From positions 336,701,948 through 336,765,947 of the forward strand of contig NC_058523.1 in the NCBI RefSeq assembly GCF_904849725.1: DNA of 64,000 nt, read 5' to 3'. The notes below the pieces were generated by a model. The model saw nothing but the letters and a program-made list of their open reading frames with translations. It searched no databases and was not told the DNA's origin. Positions 35,170-46,233 of this stretch are shown one piece after another; position 1 is the first letter of the stretch; every line of letters begins with the position of its first letter. Both the position numbers and the translations under genes were made by a program. This DNA is from Hordeum vulgare subsp. vulgare (lineage: Eukaryota > Streptophyta > Magnoliopsida > Poales > Poaceae).

Positions 35170-36120
35170 AAAAACAAAACAAAAAATGAAAAATACGATT
35201 TTATAACTACGAGCATGCATAACTAGTGGTCTAAGAAAATGGAAGGTACTAAAACTACTAGAACCATGCAAACATGATTCAGAATTCAGAAACAAATAGC
35301 TACATGAGACATAATTCAAGCAGGCCCAACTAATTTCAGAAAAACGTAAGCTATTATCAGCATTCCTTTTTGAAAACATAAAACCTAAAATTTCCTCTGC
35401 TAAAAGCTACATGAAATGCTCTATAGCCAATTTCAGAAAAACAAAAGCATAAGCTATCAACTGCAAGAACATGAGCTAACTAAAAATGAGCTACAAAAAG
35501 ATAGAATGAGCTACATAATCTATTTGCTGGAAAAATTTAGAAGTAACACAAAGGGATCCTACATCTTTCAGTTTCTATGCATGTAATGCATTACACCATA
35601 AACCATGAACTCCAAAAACTATGAGCTCCAGAAATTCAGAAATATCGCAAGCTGAATACTATGATCATGCAACTTTAGGTTTCTCTACATCACATTCAAC
35701 TCAGTAAATTCAGCAGCACTGAATTTAGGAAGGGATCAAAACCTGAAACTCATTAAAATTCAGCAGCACAACTACACAAAACCTAAGCCTCATTGAAACA
35801 ACAAACTCATTGAAACCTACTCATTGGCACTCATTGTCAATGTGCATACTGACATGTCTGAATTAGTTTTACATATGTGAACATGCTTTCACATCAGAAT
35901 TCAGAAACATCAAAGTCTCGTTGCATCTTTGAATTAACATTGCAGCAGCACAAACTCTGCTCACATGAGGTATGCAAAGCAAATAAATCACCAAACAAAA
36001 CATGTAAAAAAACTGCAGCAACATCCAATCCATATTCTTATCACACTGACGACACCCTAACCTACCGCATCGCCGACATTCACCCTACAACCACGCGACA
36101 ACTTTCCTAGTGCGCTGCTG
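35170..36120. other. AT-rich region with no recognised gene
   Basis: AT-rich DNA between the minus-strand gene and the GC-rich block at 36150-36480, probably intron or upstream sequence of that gene. Several short repeats of GAGCTA/CATGAGC-like words occur at 35400-35530. The ORF at 34873-35379 minus extends past the proposed exon through its acceptor and is not taken as coding in full. Confidence 0.4.
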
Positions 36121-36157
36121 AACTACCTACACCGGCGACCACTCGCCAACACATAAC

Positions 36158-36284
36158 GAAAACCTGTGGACGTTGAGCGCGAAGCCGCCCTGGGGAGGAC
36201 CGCTATGAACACTCGTGTTGCATAAATAACTGAAACCCGTCGACGTCGAGCGTGAAGCTGCCCCTGGGGAGGGCCGCCATGAAC
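36158..36284. repeat. Tandem duplication, unit about 74 bp
   Basis: 36158-36210 and 36232-36284 are two copies of one sequence (GAAACCYGTSGACGTYGAGCG ... CTGGGGAGGRCCGCYATGAAC, shown in parts) with about 22 bp between them. On the minus strand the second copy reads AALPRGSFTLDVDGFQL, which may be an exon of the minus-strand gene. The first copy carries a one-base difference that breaks this frame. Confidence 0.6.
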
Positions 36285-36286
36285 GC

Positions 36287-36520
36287 CTACAAATCATGCA
36301 AAAATGAGGGGGAAGGGAATGAGCGGATCTCCGATGCATACATGATGGAGTCGATGCCGGCCATCGCCGAATATGTCGCCGTCGCCACCGCGGTGGATAT
36401 GCCCCGGTCGCCCGCCGCCCCCGCCGTCCTCACAGATCCAACAACGCCGTCCTTCGAGCAACACGAGTAGACCGAGTTGCGAAAACACTCTCGACTCTTC
36501 CTCACTTGCATAAATGGTTG
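36287..36520 (-). other. GC-rich block, possible first exon of the minus-strand gene
   Basis: Both strands are open (36252-36470 plus, 36287-36511 minus), so the coding strand cannot be decided by openness. On the minus strand the segment SIMYASEIRSFPSPSFLHDL ends just before a TTTGTAG that could serve as an acceptor for the downstream AALPRGSF segment. The location 450 bp upstream of the G6PDH TATA box would make the two genes divergent. This is inference only. Confidence 0.25.
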
Positions 36521-36990
36521 TCCTCAAACAATGGCTTCATTTCAGAAAACGGACGCATGCCGCGGAAGCGGGGACGATGTGGTCCGTCTGATCAACACAC
36601 AATCCAACGGAGCTGAGCCGGAGGAAGAGCGAGCGTGATCGGTGGTCTGAAGGTAACCTTTTTCCAAAAATTATCCAAGTATAAATAAATATCGTTCAAT
36701 TTGTTTGAGTTTGCATTAAATTTGATCAAGTATATTGGATTTCGTTTGAATTGTAACCGAACATATGCTGATAGATTTGGATAACATCGGTGTTGTCCGT
36801 TCGAGGGCTTTGGAGTTGAAGATGCCCAGGTAGGATAAGCAGCAATTTTCCGGAAAAAGGAAAAGAAAAAAGAAACAGAACAGGGCGTAGATGTGGATGT
36901 GGTGGAAGGTTCAGCCAGCGGGTCAAAGGGGAGTGGGAGTAGCCGATGCGAGTATAAAAGCGGCGGCGAGAAAGGAAAGCCATATATAAT
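36521..36990 (+). promoter_or_regulatory. G6PDH promoter region with TATA box
   Basis: TATAAAA at 36953-36959 in the context CGAGTATAAAAGCGGCGGC, with a second TATATAA at 36984-36990. The sequence then changes to a C-rich leader starting near 36990, as is usual for grass genes. An upstream purine-rich stretch lies at 36856-36882. No other element is claimed. The TATA position suggests transcription starts near 36985-37020. Confidence 0.55.
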
Positions 36991-38123
36991 TTCCACCCAA
37001 AGCAAAGCAAAATATTCCCATCCCACCGGCACCACCCCCCTCCTCCCGAAGTCAAGCCGCATCGTCCCTTCAGTGTTCACTGGTCAGTTTTCTCATCCTC
37101 CTCTCGATCGCACAGCTGCCGACCACAACGATTCCTCTTGATGGGACTGAGTCCTTGGTCGATTGACCGGCCGGCTCTGCTTCCCGCCCCAAGGAAGGAA
37201 GGATCGCGTTGCGTTTCGGGATGGGTCTCGTCGCCAGTTCAATTTTTGTTTGCATGTTTTGTTCTTGGACATGCCGCTAGGCTGGTTAACTAGTACTCTC
37301 TCCGTTCACAAATTATAAGATGTTTTGGATATTTCAGTATAAACTGCATATGGACTGAAATGAGTGAACAAACACATTAAAACGTAACTATAATTCGGAG
37401 TTGGGGCAGGGATTTTTAACTTCTCCAAATAGGATAACTATCATGTTTGCCTTTTTCCTCCTCTCAACACAGAGATTTTTAACTGTTTTCCGGCCGATTT
37501 TCCTCATAAACACAGGGGCCATTACATTTTGTTTTCTTTATGAAACGCAGGAACACCCTGCCCTTTCAAGGTTCTACAAGTGACATTGCCGTTTAGTGTA
37601 TGCAACAGATCTGAAGTCGCAATTGTTATGTTGACACATATGGGGATGGGGAGCCATGTTCAATGCAGTTAATTACTTGCACAGACAGTATTTTTAACTT
37701 GACTAGAAGTAGAATCTCGTAGCAGCCCTAGTACATCCATGGTTTTTTTTTTTTCCTGAAGCACATCTGTGGTTATCAGTTCATGAACATGCTACTACAG
37801 CAAACTTCTCTGGGATCTTGTTTCAAAAGTTGCATTCTCAGTTGCTGATGGCCAATGGTTAAACAGCAAGGTTCAGTAAAGTTGTTTCATGATGGATCCT
37901 TTTTTTTTTCTCTTGTTGCAAAATCTCATTTGGACCTGTCAATCAGTGAAGAGATATTTTGCTTGATTAGTAACTTAGCATTGATCAAAGTTATGTAGCT
38001 GTTTAAGAGCTCATACATCTTTCTTTTTTTAAACCAAAGAGCTCATACATCTTGAGATTAAGTGTACCTCTCCAATCTTAGGTTATCTTGAAAGGACGGA
38101 GAAACCATACAGACTAGACTACC
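36990..38123 (+). other. G6PDH 5' leader and probable leader intron
   Basis: A C-rich leader (about 36990-37210) is followed by T-rich, intron-like DNA up to a probable acceptor CAATCTTAG at 38073-38081 or TTGAAAG a few bases later, 27-43 bp before the ATG. The donor is not certain; candidates are CTG|GTCAGT at 37082 and GATGG|GTCTCG near 37224. ORFs in this interval (37401-37583) are intronic. A Stowaway remnant lies within it. Confidence 0.5.
37294..37410 (+). mobile_element. Stowaway-type MITE remnant
   Basis: TA at 37294-37295 followed by CTCTCTCCGTTCACAAATTA and the typical interior with TGGACTGAAATGAGTGAACA. The right end (TAATTCGGAGTTGGGG) is a poor match to the expected inverted end and most of the right half is missing, so this is an internally deleted copy. 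It sits in the G6PDH leader intron. Confidence 0.75.
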
Positions 38124-41100
38124 ATGTCAGGAGGATCGGGTGTATCTTCACCATCATTGGGACGAATTAGCACGAGTTCTTTGTCAGACTTGCAGGACTT
38201 GGAGCTTTCTTCAGAGTCTGGCTGCTTGTCCATTGTTGTACTAGGTGCTTCTGGGGACCTTGCTAAAAAGAAAACTTTCCCGGCACTCTTTAACCTTTTT
38301 CAACAGGTAATCTATCATAACTTTGCAATAGTTGCCGTTTCAAAGGGGATAAACTAGTTGATGCATCTATCTTGAGTTAAATAACTTGCACCCAAGTGTA
38401 CACTGTACATAACTATATTAAAGAAACAATTGAACATCATTGTATAATGTACTGCATGTCATGTACATAATGTCTTCCCAGCTTGGCACACATTGGCTGA
38501 ATATTGCTCTCTGATAAGACAGGGATTTATACAATCTGGGGAAGTCCATATATTTGGGTATGCGAGATCAGATATGTCTGATGACGGGTTAAGAGAACAC
38601 ATTCGTGGGTAAGGTCCACATTTCTGGAATTAATATAATGATTTTGTGTACAAATAAATTGGTATGCTTTGTATGAGGATGGTGTTTCCTCCATTTTTAT
38701 ATATGATGAAAGGGCTGGTTCCAAAAAAATATGCATGTTAATGTCATCCTTGTATTGTTACAGATATCTCAAAGGATCTTCAGATGAACATCTTTCACAA
38801 TTTTTGCAATTGGTGAGTTGCTAATATTATGCATACCTCGTGTGGTATTTCACTTATGTAACCGTGCTTAATTTTCATTGCAGATTAAATATGTTAGTGG
38901 TTCATATGATAATGGGACAGGATTTGAATTGCTAAACAAGACAATCTCTGAGAATGAAACATCAGAGAACAACCAACCAGGAAACGCCCGTAGACTATTT
39001 TATTTGGCATTACCTCCTTCAGTCTACCCCTCAGTATGCAAAATGATAAGATCATATTGCATGACTCCATGTGAGTTACTTTTGAAAGAAAAAAGGCTGT
39101 CCCCTTCCATGTCAACTTTGCAGACTATCGCACTTCCTTCAAAGTACTGAAAATATATGTATATGATTCATTTGGCTGTGTTAATTAAGTATTTTAGATC
39201 CATGCTCTTTACTTGTGGTAACCACTGTGCTCTACTTTCAGCCTCTCATACTGGTTGGACAAGAGTTATTGTTGAAAAGCCCTTCGGAAAGGATTTAGAC
39301 TCTGCTGAGGAATTGAGTGCCCAACTTGGAGAGCTTTTCGATGAAGAACAACTATATAGAATTGACCACTATTTAGGAAAGGAGTTAGTCCAAAACTTGG
39401 TAATTTGTGTGTTATTGGTTAGTTGTGTATATTTTTCTGCTTTTGTAAAAGTTTTTCATGCTGTCATCTATTTGCAGCTGGTGCTTCGCTTTGCAAATCG
39501 CTTCTTTCTGCCCCTCTGGAATCGTGATAACATTGATAACGTACAGGTAATATGCAATCTTAGGTTGTTAGCACACTTCCATTTGCTGTGCTTCTTTGTA
39601 TATTTTGGTTATATCTGTAATATTATACACCTTCCTTTGCCGTTTGTCTAAAACTAAATAAGTTCATGTTAGAATAGTTGGAGCATTTCATTTTTATAAT
39701 GGTCACAACGGTATGTGCTTGCATGTAATAAACCTATCTCGCAGATTGTATTCCGGGAGGACTTTGGAACTGATGGACGTGGAGGATATTTTGATCAATA
39801 TGGGTATGTTGTAAATTTAACTTTTGCAAGGAAGTTTGTATGCTCAGTGCATTTTATTTCAAGCACATATGCTTTAAGCTGAAACTATGATGTAAAACAT
39901 CTCTTCTATATATTGTAAATTTAAATGGTACGAAATGTCATAATGAATATTTTGTTCATGTACAGTTGTGCATTCATAATGCTCGAGTTGCGCATTTCTT
40001 TCTTAAAACAGAAGGCTCACATGAGTCTGGCTTTAAACTAATAAAGGCCCATACGGCCAACAGGTGCATTCGTTTTCAGAACACCAAAATTTTTTGGAAC
40101 TCAAAGTCCATTCATGTGCATTAGTCTGGCATGTTTGTTAACAGATGCAAGACAAAACCTTACTGGGTTTGGTATTTATATTATGTGTTGTTATTCCTGT
40201 TGTAGCAAATTGAATGTCTGACCTCAAATTTATTGCTACAGTATCATTCGGGATATTATTCAGAACCATTTGCTGCAGGTAAATTATCCTCATATGAATC
40301 TATAGTAGCAATTATTTACTGTGGCAATTTCTTAATATTTTGCTTGCAGTCATTCAGAATGATTAGCGTTCTATAGCGTCATAGTTTTCATATTAAATCT
40401 TTCGAGCAGGGCGGAGCAGCTACCTGTCGGACATTAGAATTCCTCGAAAGAGGATACTGTTTCTCTTTTCAGGAATTTAGAGCTCTGGTTAATGCCTATC
40501 AATCTTATCTGCAGGTCTTTTGTTTGGTAGCCATGGAAAAGCCTGTCTCTCTTAGTCCTGAGCACATACGAGATGAGAAAGTCAAGGTTCTTGCTTCTCC
40601 TTAAATCATACTATGCTCCATATTATATCTACTTAATAGAAAATCGACCTTTGGACTTTTGGTGTGATACCTAAGTATGAACTCCTTGTTTTTATTGCTT
40701 AGAAGTAAATTCATCTTACACTGTCAGGTTCTGCAATCAGTGAGCTCTATAAAGCATGACGAGGTAGTCCTTGGGCAATATGATGGCTACAAGGATGATC
40801 CAACAGTGCCAAATGAATCCAACACACCTACTTTTGCATCCGTTGTGCTGAGGGTACACAATGAGAGATGGGATGGTATATTGTACTTCTTCCATGGCTG
40901 GTTATTTATTTTAAAGCTCAAAAATCACATCATAAGTATATTTCTTAATCCAGAATCCACATTTTTTTCCATCTGAACTGTGTGTCTTTTTGCGACAAAA
41001 GAGTCTTACGACATTATCAGTCCTGCATCATGTTCCTGAAATATGTGCGATACGGTTTCTTGTTACGATTGGAAGATGTCGTCTGATATACCCTTCTGTT

Positions 41101-42778
41101 TTGTAGTGAAAAAATGAAACTGCATTATAAACTACATGGAATTTTCAGATCCCCGTATTTATCTTTCAGTACTGACATTTGAATAATTGTGCTGTAGGAG
41201 TTCCTTTCGTCCTTAAGGCTGGTAAAGCACTAAGCTCTAAGAAAGCAGAGATACGTGTGCAGTTCAAGGATGCTCCAGGCGATATTTTTAGATGTATGTG
41301 CTGATGCTTTTCTCCTTTCCAAATGTACCATCATCAAGCTTGGTCTTGCAAAAGGGGGGGGGGGGGGGGGGGGTGGGCGAACAGTAGGAAAGACAAATTT
41401 ATTGATGTTGTAGATTTTACAGTGCTTAACTACTAAAAAGAATACTCCAACTCCCCACTATAGATCTGCCCAATATGTTGATATGAAGAGTACTTGCTTA
41501 AAACGTGTAATGATGTGATACCCGTAATATGAGCACACAACCTATAGAAGTTACTACAATATATAAGCATGGGATGAGTTGCTACATGGTAGGCCACTAA
41601 ATTCAAGTAAGTCGAGTACTTTCAGTTTGACCTTACTGATTTGTATAATCATTGTTTCTTTGACATGGGTTAACCCTGCTTATGCATGTTTAGTACTGAC
41701 GACAATTGATCATCTTCTCATGAGTAAAAGAGCTCAAGAAATGCTTCATAATGTTGCATTTAGTTTCTTTAGAACTGTTAGGGATAATCTATCATTTTAA
41801 CTATATCATTTGCGCAAAGTTGAACCCCATGGTAATATTAAGCCTCAACTAAAATGGTGCCAAATCATCTCCGATGCTGTTGATTGTTATGAACCTGTTT
41901 GTCTCAAAATATTATCTTATTCTTGTTAGTATCAAAGTTGATTTTTTCTTTTATTGGATCAAAATAGCTCTTCTGTGTTTATTGCTATTTACCTTTGTAC
42001 AGGCAAGAAACAAGGAAGAAATGAATTTGTCATACGCCTGCAGCCATCGGAAGCCATGTATATGAAATTAACTGTATGTACAACTGCTTGTCTAAGGTTC
42101 AGAACTAGATACAGTAGCTGCCGACTGATATTTGTCTAAACAAACTTGATGACTTTCGGCAGGTAAAGAAACCAGGGCTCGAAATGGCAACAGAACAAAG
42201 CGAGCTGGATTTATCCTACGGGCTACGGTACCAAGATATAAAAATCCCAGAAGCATACGAGCGTCTTATCTTGGACACGTATGTGCCGGTCCACCCTTCA
42301 TCTTCTGCTAAATTTGTTTGTGACACATTCAATTATCTGCACGCCTTCATGCCCTTTACCCATCAATTAAATAGGTGGCGCCATATATAACTTGAAAAAT
42401 TCTCGCCTTCCGTCTGAAAGAACAAACATTCTTCCTTGCTCTCAATGTACTCAATGATATCGATCAATGTTTTGGCAGGATAAGAGGTGACCAGCAGCAC
42501 TTTGTTCGCCGAGACGAGCTGAAGGTTTGTACACTGTACCGTTTACATCCGTGCTTCTTTTGCTGTGAATTTCTGTTGGGAACGTGACACTGCTTCAACA
42601 GGCTGCCTGGCAGATCTTCACTCCCTTGTTGCACGACATCGATAGTGGCAGGTTCAAGGCTCTACCATACCAACCGGGAACCCGGGGTCCTCCGGAGGCC
42701 GATGAGTTGAGCAAGAGGACGGGGTACGTGCCGACTCTTGGCTATGTCTGGGCACCACCAACCCTTGCAAAGTTTTAG
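38124..42778 (+). CDS. G6PDH: Glucose-6-phosphate 1-dehydrogenase, cytosolic isoform
   Basis: It catalyses the first, NADP-dependent step of the oxidative pentose phosphate pathway, glucose 6-phosphate to 6-phosphogluconolactone. Fifteen coding exons with GT-AG introns: 38124-38306, 38523-38608, 38764-38812, 38884-39070, 39242-39399, 39478-39546, 39745-39803, 40242-40278, 40515-40586, 40728-40875, 41198-41293, 42003-42073, 42163-42278, 42479-42524, 42602-42778. These join in phase to 517 aa without a stop. Motifs: NADP-binding GASGDLA (41-47), EKPFG (180-184), the substrate-binding RIDHYLGKE (208-216) with the catalytic His 211, and [16 protein letters not shown]. The length matches plant cytosolic forms (about 505-520). 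There is no plastid transit peptide: the start MSGGSGVSS is followed within 45 residues by the NADP motif, and no earlier in-frame ATG fits. The gene looks intact and functional; it is the only ordinary gene in the window. Confidence 0.96.
41354..41373 (+). repeat. Run of 20 G in G6PDH intron 11
   Basis: Twenty consecutive G followed by TGGG, on the transcribed-sense strand inside the intron between exons 11 and 12. It is a possible G-quadruplex former and a likely length-variable site. Confidence 0.95.
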
Positions 42779-42939
42779 CCGCTACCAAGTGCCGGTTAAG
42801 AACAGGAGTGTTCTGGGTTTACAGAGAATTACTTCAGAGGGAAATTACTTGCTCTGTGTGTTATATACGGAAGAGCATTTGTAATAAGCAATCTGTGCTT
42901 TTCAAAACAGTATACCATTTTACGATTACAAATAAATGA
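42779..42939 (+). terminator. G6PDH 3' UTR and polyadenylation signal
   Basis: Sequence after the stop at 42776-42778, with AATAAA at 42931-42936 in ATTACAAATAAATGAAAC. About 150 bp of 3' UTR is a normal length. The signal lies at the edge of the retroposon-like insertion that follows, and the AATAAA is present again at its other side (44804-44809). Confidence 0.65.
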
Positions 42940-44798
42940 AACTTAGTGATTATTATTTTTTCCGATTGACTCCCCCCCACCCCCCTCCCGGCGTCGCTCT
43001 CCCTGACGACTCGGGGGGCGAACCCTAGCGCCGCCACTCACCCACCCCCTCCCCTCCCTTGTCTCGCCGCCGCTAGAGGTTCCGGCCAGCGAAGCTCGAC
43101 TGGATCCGGGGACGGCGGCGGCGGGGCACTTCTTTGGCGGCCGTTTGGAGGCGGGGCGGCTAGCTCTCGGCCACTCGGATGGCGGCGGTTGCCGTGATGG
43201 AGCTCGCTGAGTTGGCCGGTGTCCTACACGCCCGGTTCGGTGGCTGGCAACAGCGATCCTGTGGCCAGGGGTGTAGATCCGGTGGATGGATTCTCCGGCG
43301 CCGGCACCGGGCGCGTTGGGTGGATCAGGTAGCCTCTCTGGCTTGGTTTTTTGTCCTAGCTGGCCTTGTTGGGGTGGGGTGGCAGCCCCCTCCCCCCGCC
43401 CACTGCTCGTTGGCCACTCCTAGTCTGCCTATGTGGGCCACGGGCTGCGTTGCGGTGGTGCTGCTCGACTTCGTCAGCGGCAAGGTTTCGGTGCTCGGTG
43501 GCGGGGGTCCTCCGCGCGTGCTGCTGGCGCTCAGCTCGGGGGAGGATGGTGGCGGCCTGCTCGGCCGAGCCGGCATCCTTCTCGGTCGAGGTATGTAGTG
43601 TGCTCTGGCCGGCACGGTGTTGGTTTGAGCTGCTAGTCCTCCTGGGGCAGTGGCCTCTACGTGGTGTAGGTGGGCCTGCCGATGGTGTGTCTAGCGACGC
43701 TACTTCCTTCTAGTTTCGGTATAGTTGTGTGCGCCTCCGGTGGGTTGGAAAAGCCTCCAGCCAGTTTGTGGTGGTCTGAATCTGACCATGGGCTACGACA
43801 GGGCGGCCATGGTCCCTTGTGGTCGTGCAGATCAGCTCTCACCTCACTCAACCGATCTTCGGGAGTGTGTCAGATCAACTTGGGCGAAAGCCTTGCTCCA
43901 ACTGGATCCGGCGATGGCGGCACCTGTGGGTGCCGTTAAACTCCTTGGAGGCGTTGTTGTTTTTGTTGTTTGCACCCTCCTCGTCAAAACCCTGGGGGAA
44001 ACCCCAGTCCAGGCCCTCCTGTACGGATGATGGCGGCGCAACCAGCGTCGCAACCTTCTTGAAGGCATCATCTTTGGGGTCAACATGGTTGTTGTGTGGG
44101 TGTTGCTTGTTGTCGGAATGTTGTTGGTGGTCGTGCGGCCGGTTGGGGTCGACGGTGGTTTGTGTAGATGCTGACATGCTTCTTATGTGTCCATCTCCGG
44201 TGGTGTTCCCTGGTGTCGGTCGTGTTGCTATGCATGTTCAAGTCCCTTCCTTGGCGGCCGTTGTGTTGCGGTGAGCTTAGTGCTCTTGGTGTTGTCATGG
44301 TTCATCTTTGCTCTTCGACGACGCAAGATGCCTCCTCAACTTGCTAATCGTTTTGGATTCTCATGGCGGAGCCCCAGTCAAGGTTCGTGCTGTCACTCGT
44401 TGGTTGTCGTTGCTTCTGAGTTATGTCGTGAGGTTCGGTATGCACGCCGGTGTGGTGCATTAGGTTGCTTGATTAGTCTTGGTATTGTGATCCCTCGACG
44501 ACACCCCACATCTACTTGTTCCTCCTATGGATTCGTCCTTCGATCTGCTAGCTAGGTCGGGCTTTGTCCTCGGCGTCCTTTTTTATAATCTTGTGTAATC
44601 ATGTTACTTGTATGGTTTTCGGCCCGGTTTTCGGCCTGGTTTTCCTCATAAACTGGGTCAACTTGTTCAAGTTTTCGATCCAGTTTTTCTTATAAACTGA
44701 ATCAGCCAAAGCTTAAGAGATGACTCTTGGCTTTGGCAGCTTTTTGAGCAATATATTCAGGTGGGGATTCCCTCCCTTCTGGTGACCGTTCAAAAAAT
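42940..44798 (+). mobile_element. GC-rich retroposon-like insertion with 14-bp flanking repeat
   Basis: An 1859-bp block, GC-rich from 42970 to about 44550, flanked by TTACAAATAAATGA at 42926-42939 and again at 44799-44812. The high end (CAATATATTCAGGTGGGG, then CCGTTCAAAAAAT) ends in an A-rich tail directly before the second repeat, as expected of a LINE or its non-autonomous derivative on the plus strand. The body looks like a LINE leader/3' UTR without a reverse transcriptase; its open frames (43179-43598, 43819-44274 and others) overlap on all frames and both strands and encode nothing I recognise. The first 30 bp after the left repeat are AT-rich and could be gene flank rather than element, so the left edge is less certain. 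Confidence 0.55.
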
Positions 44799-44855
44799 TT
44801 ACAAATAAATGATAATACCATCTTTTTAAGTTCACACATTTCGCTCAACAAGACT

Positions 44856-46233
44856 GATAAAAAAGAGATAATTCCTTATTTAACATCAAGCTTAAATTTT
44901 ACGCCCTATTTGACATCCACAAATTATTTCTTCCGTATATAACAACAAGTCTAAAATTTATGCCTTTTATAACATTTTTGTTCATTTTAAGCCTAGATAA
45001 TACTTAAAAAGACTATTTTGCCCCTCATGCGATATTTTTGTGTGTGTGCTGTTCCGTGTGTGTGCACGCATACATGTATGGTATTGATGTTCCGTGTGTG
45101 CTGCTGCATGTATGTTTGTGTGTGTGCGCGTGCTACTACATGTGTTGCTACGTGCGCGTGTGCATGCTGTTGCAACGTATGTGTGGTGTTGCGTGTGTGT
45201 GTGCGCGTGTGTGTGCTGGTGCTGTGTGCGCTGCAACGGTGGAGCTATATGCCGGGGTCAATTGACCCCAATGACCTTGGCCCATACCCTGCAGTTTACA
45301 TATAGCCCATTAAAAGAAGGACGTAGTGAAAAAAATATGACCTCAGTCCGAACCAGCAAGCAGCCTCACATCATGGCAGTAACCCATTAACATGCAACAA
45401 GTAGGCCCACTCACACTCTCTTGATCCCCAAACTCCAACGTTAAACAGACTGATCTGACGATTTTCCTTAAAAAAATCTAGCGATCTTCAAGATCTTTGT
45501 TTAGGTGACTTGCCGTGAGCAATCACGGAATTACACCCTTGTGTCGCCCTTGTGCTTTCTTCCCAGGTCATCCCTGTCTCTCTGTTCGTTCACCCTGGCC
45601 GCGTTCAATTTGACAATTTCTACCATTTTTATAAGAATTCAAGATTCATTCTGCACATCTAATCGTAAGTGCAGGAAAGGGGACTGTCCATCTAATTCTT
45701 GTTCTTGTTGGCATAGGCCTGTGTCGGACGTCGCTCGAGACGAGTACTTTTCTTGGAAACACGTACGTACACAATAGCTATCCATGCTAGCCGGACGATC
45801 GGTTCCAAGAAAAAGATGCGTACGTACACGTAACCTAAGCAGGCAGGCTAGCGGGGTGGATGGTTTCTTACGTAAACTAGTACATGCACATGCACGTATG
45901 AAACTATCAGGTCGGTCTTTGATCGCTGAATCTACTCACCGAGACACACTCGCGAGATGCCTAGATATTGCCGCAGGCTCGTATCAAGTCTGTTGATATG
46001 TATTCCTTTCATAAAGAAGGTACAATATTACAAGAGGTACATAGGATTATATAGTAGCTAGCATAAATGATAAAATAGTCTTTTTAGATGTTATTTAGGC
46101 TTAAAATGAACAAAAGTGTCATAAAGGGCATAAAATTTAGACTCGTTGTTATATAGGGGAAAAAATTGTTCAGTGTCAAATAAGGAAATGAAATTTAAGA
46201 TAGTGTTAACTAAGGAATTGTTTCGATAAAAAA
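44856..46233. mobile_element. Mutator-like element (MULE) with long inverted repeats and 9-bp TSD
   Basis: The element runs 44865-46224 (1360 bp). The target-site duplication GATAAAAAA is perfect at 44856-44864 and 46225-46233. The left terminal inverted repeat 44865-45019 starts GAGATAATTCC, and the right one 46072-46224 starts GAAACAATTCC on the minus strand; they are about 80 percent alike by eye. A 9-bp duplication, long inverted repeats and a GAGATAATT start are hallmarks of Mutator elements. The interior has no transposase; it holds a TG-rich stretch and unrecognised DNA, so it is non-autonomous. No host gene fragment is recognisable to me in it. Confidence 0.85.
45030..45232 (+). repeat. 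TG/TGC-rich degenerate repeat inside the MULE
   Basis: Many interspersed TGTGTG, GTGCGCG and TGCTGC words over about 200 bp. It gives Cys/Val-rich open frames on the plus strand and His/Thr-rich ones on the minus strand, which I regard as spurious. Confidence 0.75.

Noticed and set aside
39157..39651. 164-aa ORF read through as one exon of G6PDH
   Set aside because: Only 39242-39399 and 39478-39546 match the enzyme; the rest is intron bounded by GT and AG.
40379..40500. Possible extra G6PDH exon
   Set aside because: The enzyme sequence joins directly from exon 8 (IIQNHLLQ) to exon 9 ([11 protein letters not shown]); this segment is intron.
43179..44555. Several 90-150-aa ORFs in the GC-rich block after G6PDH
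   Set aside because: They overlap in all frames on both strands, have no domain and lie in a probable retroposon.
44982..45390. Cys/Val-rich and His/Thr-rich ORFs
   Set aside because: Products of the TG-rich repeat inside the Mutator-like element.
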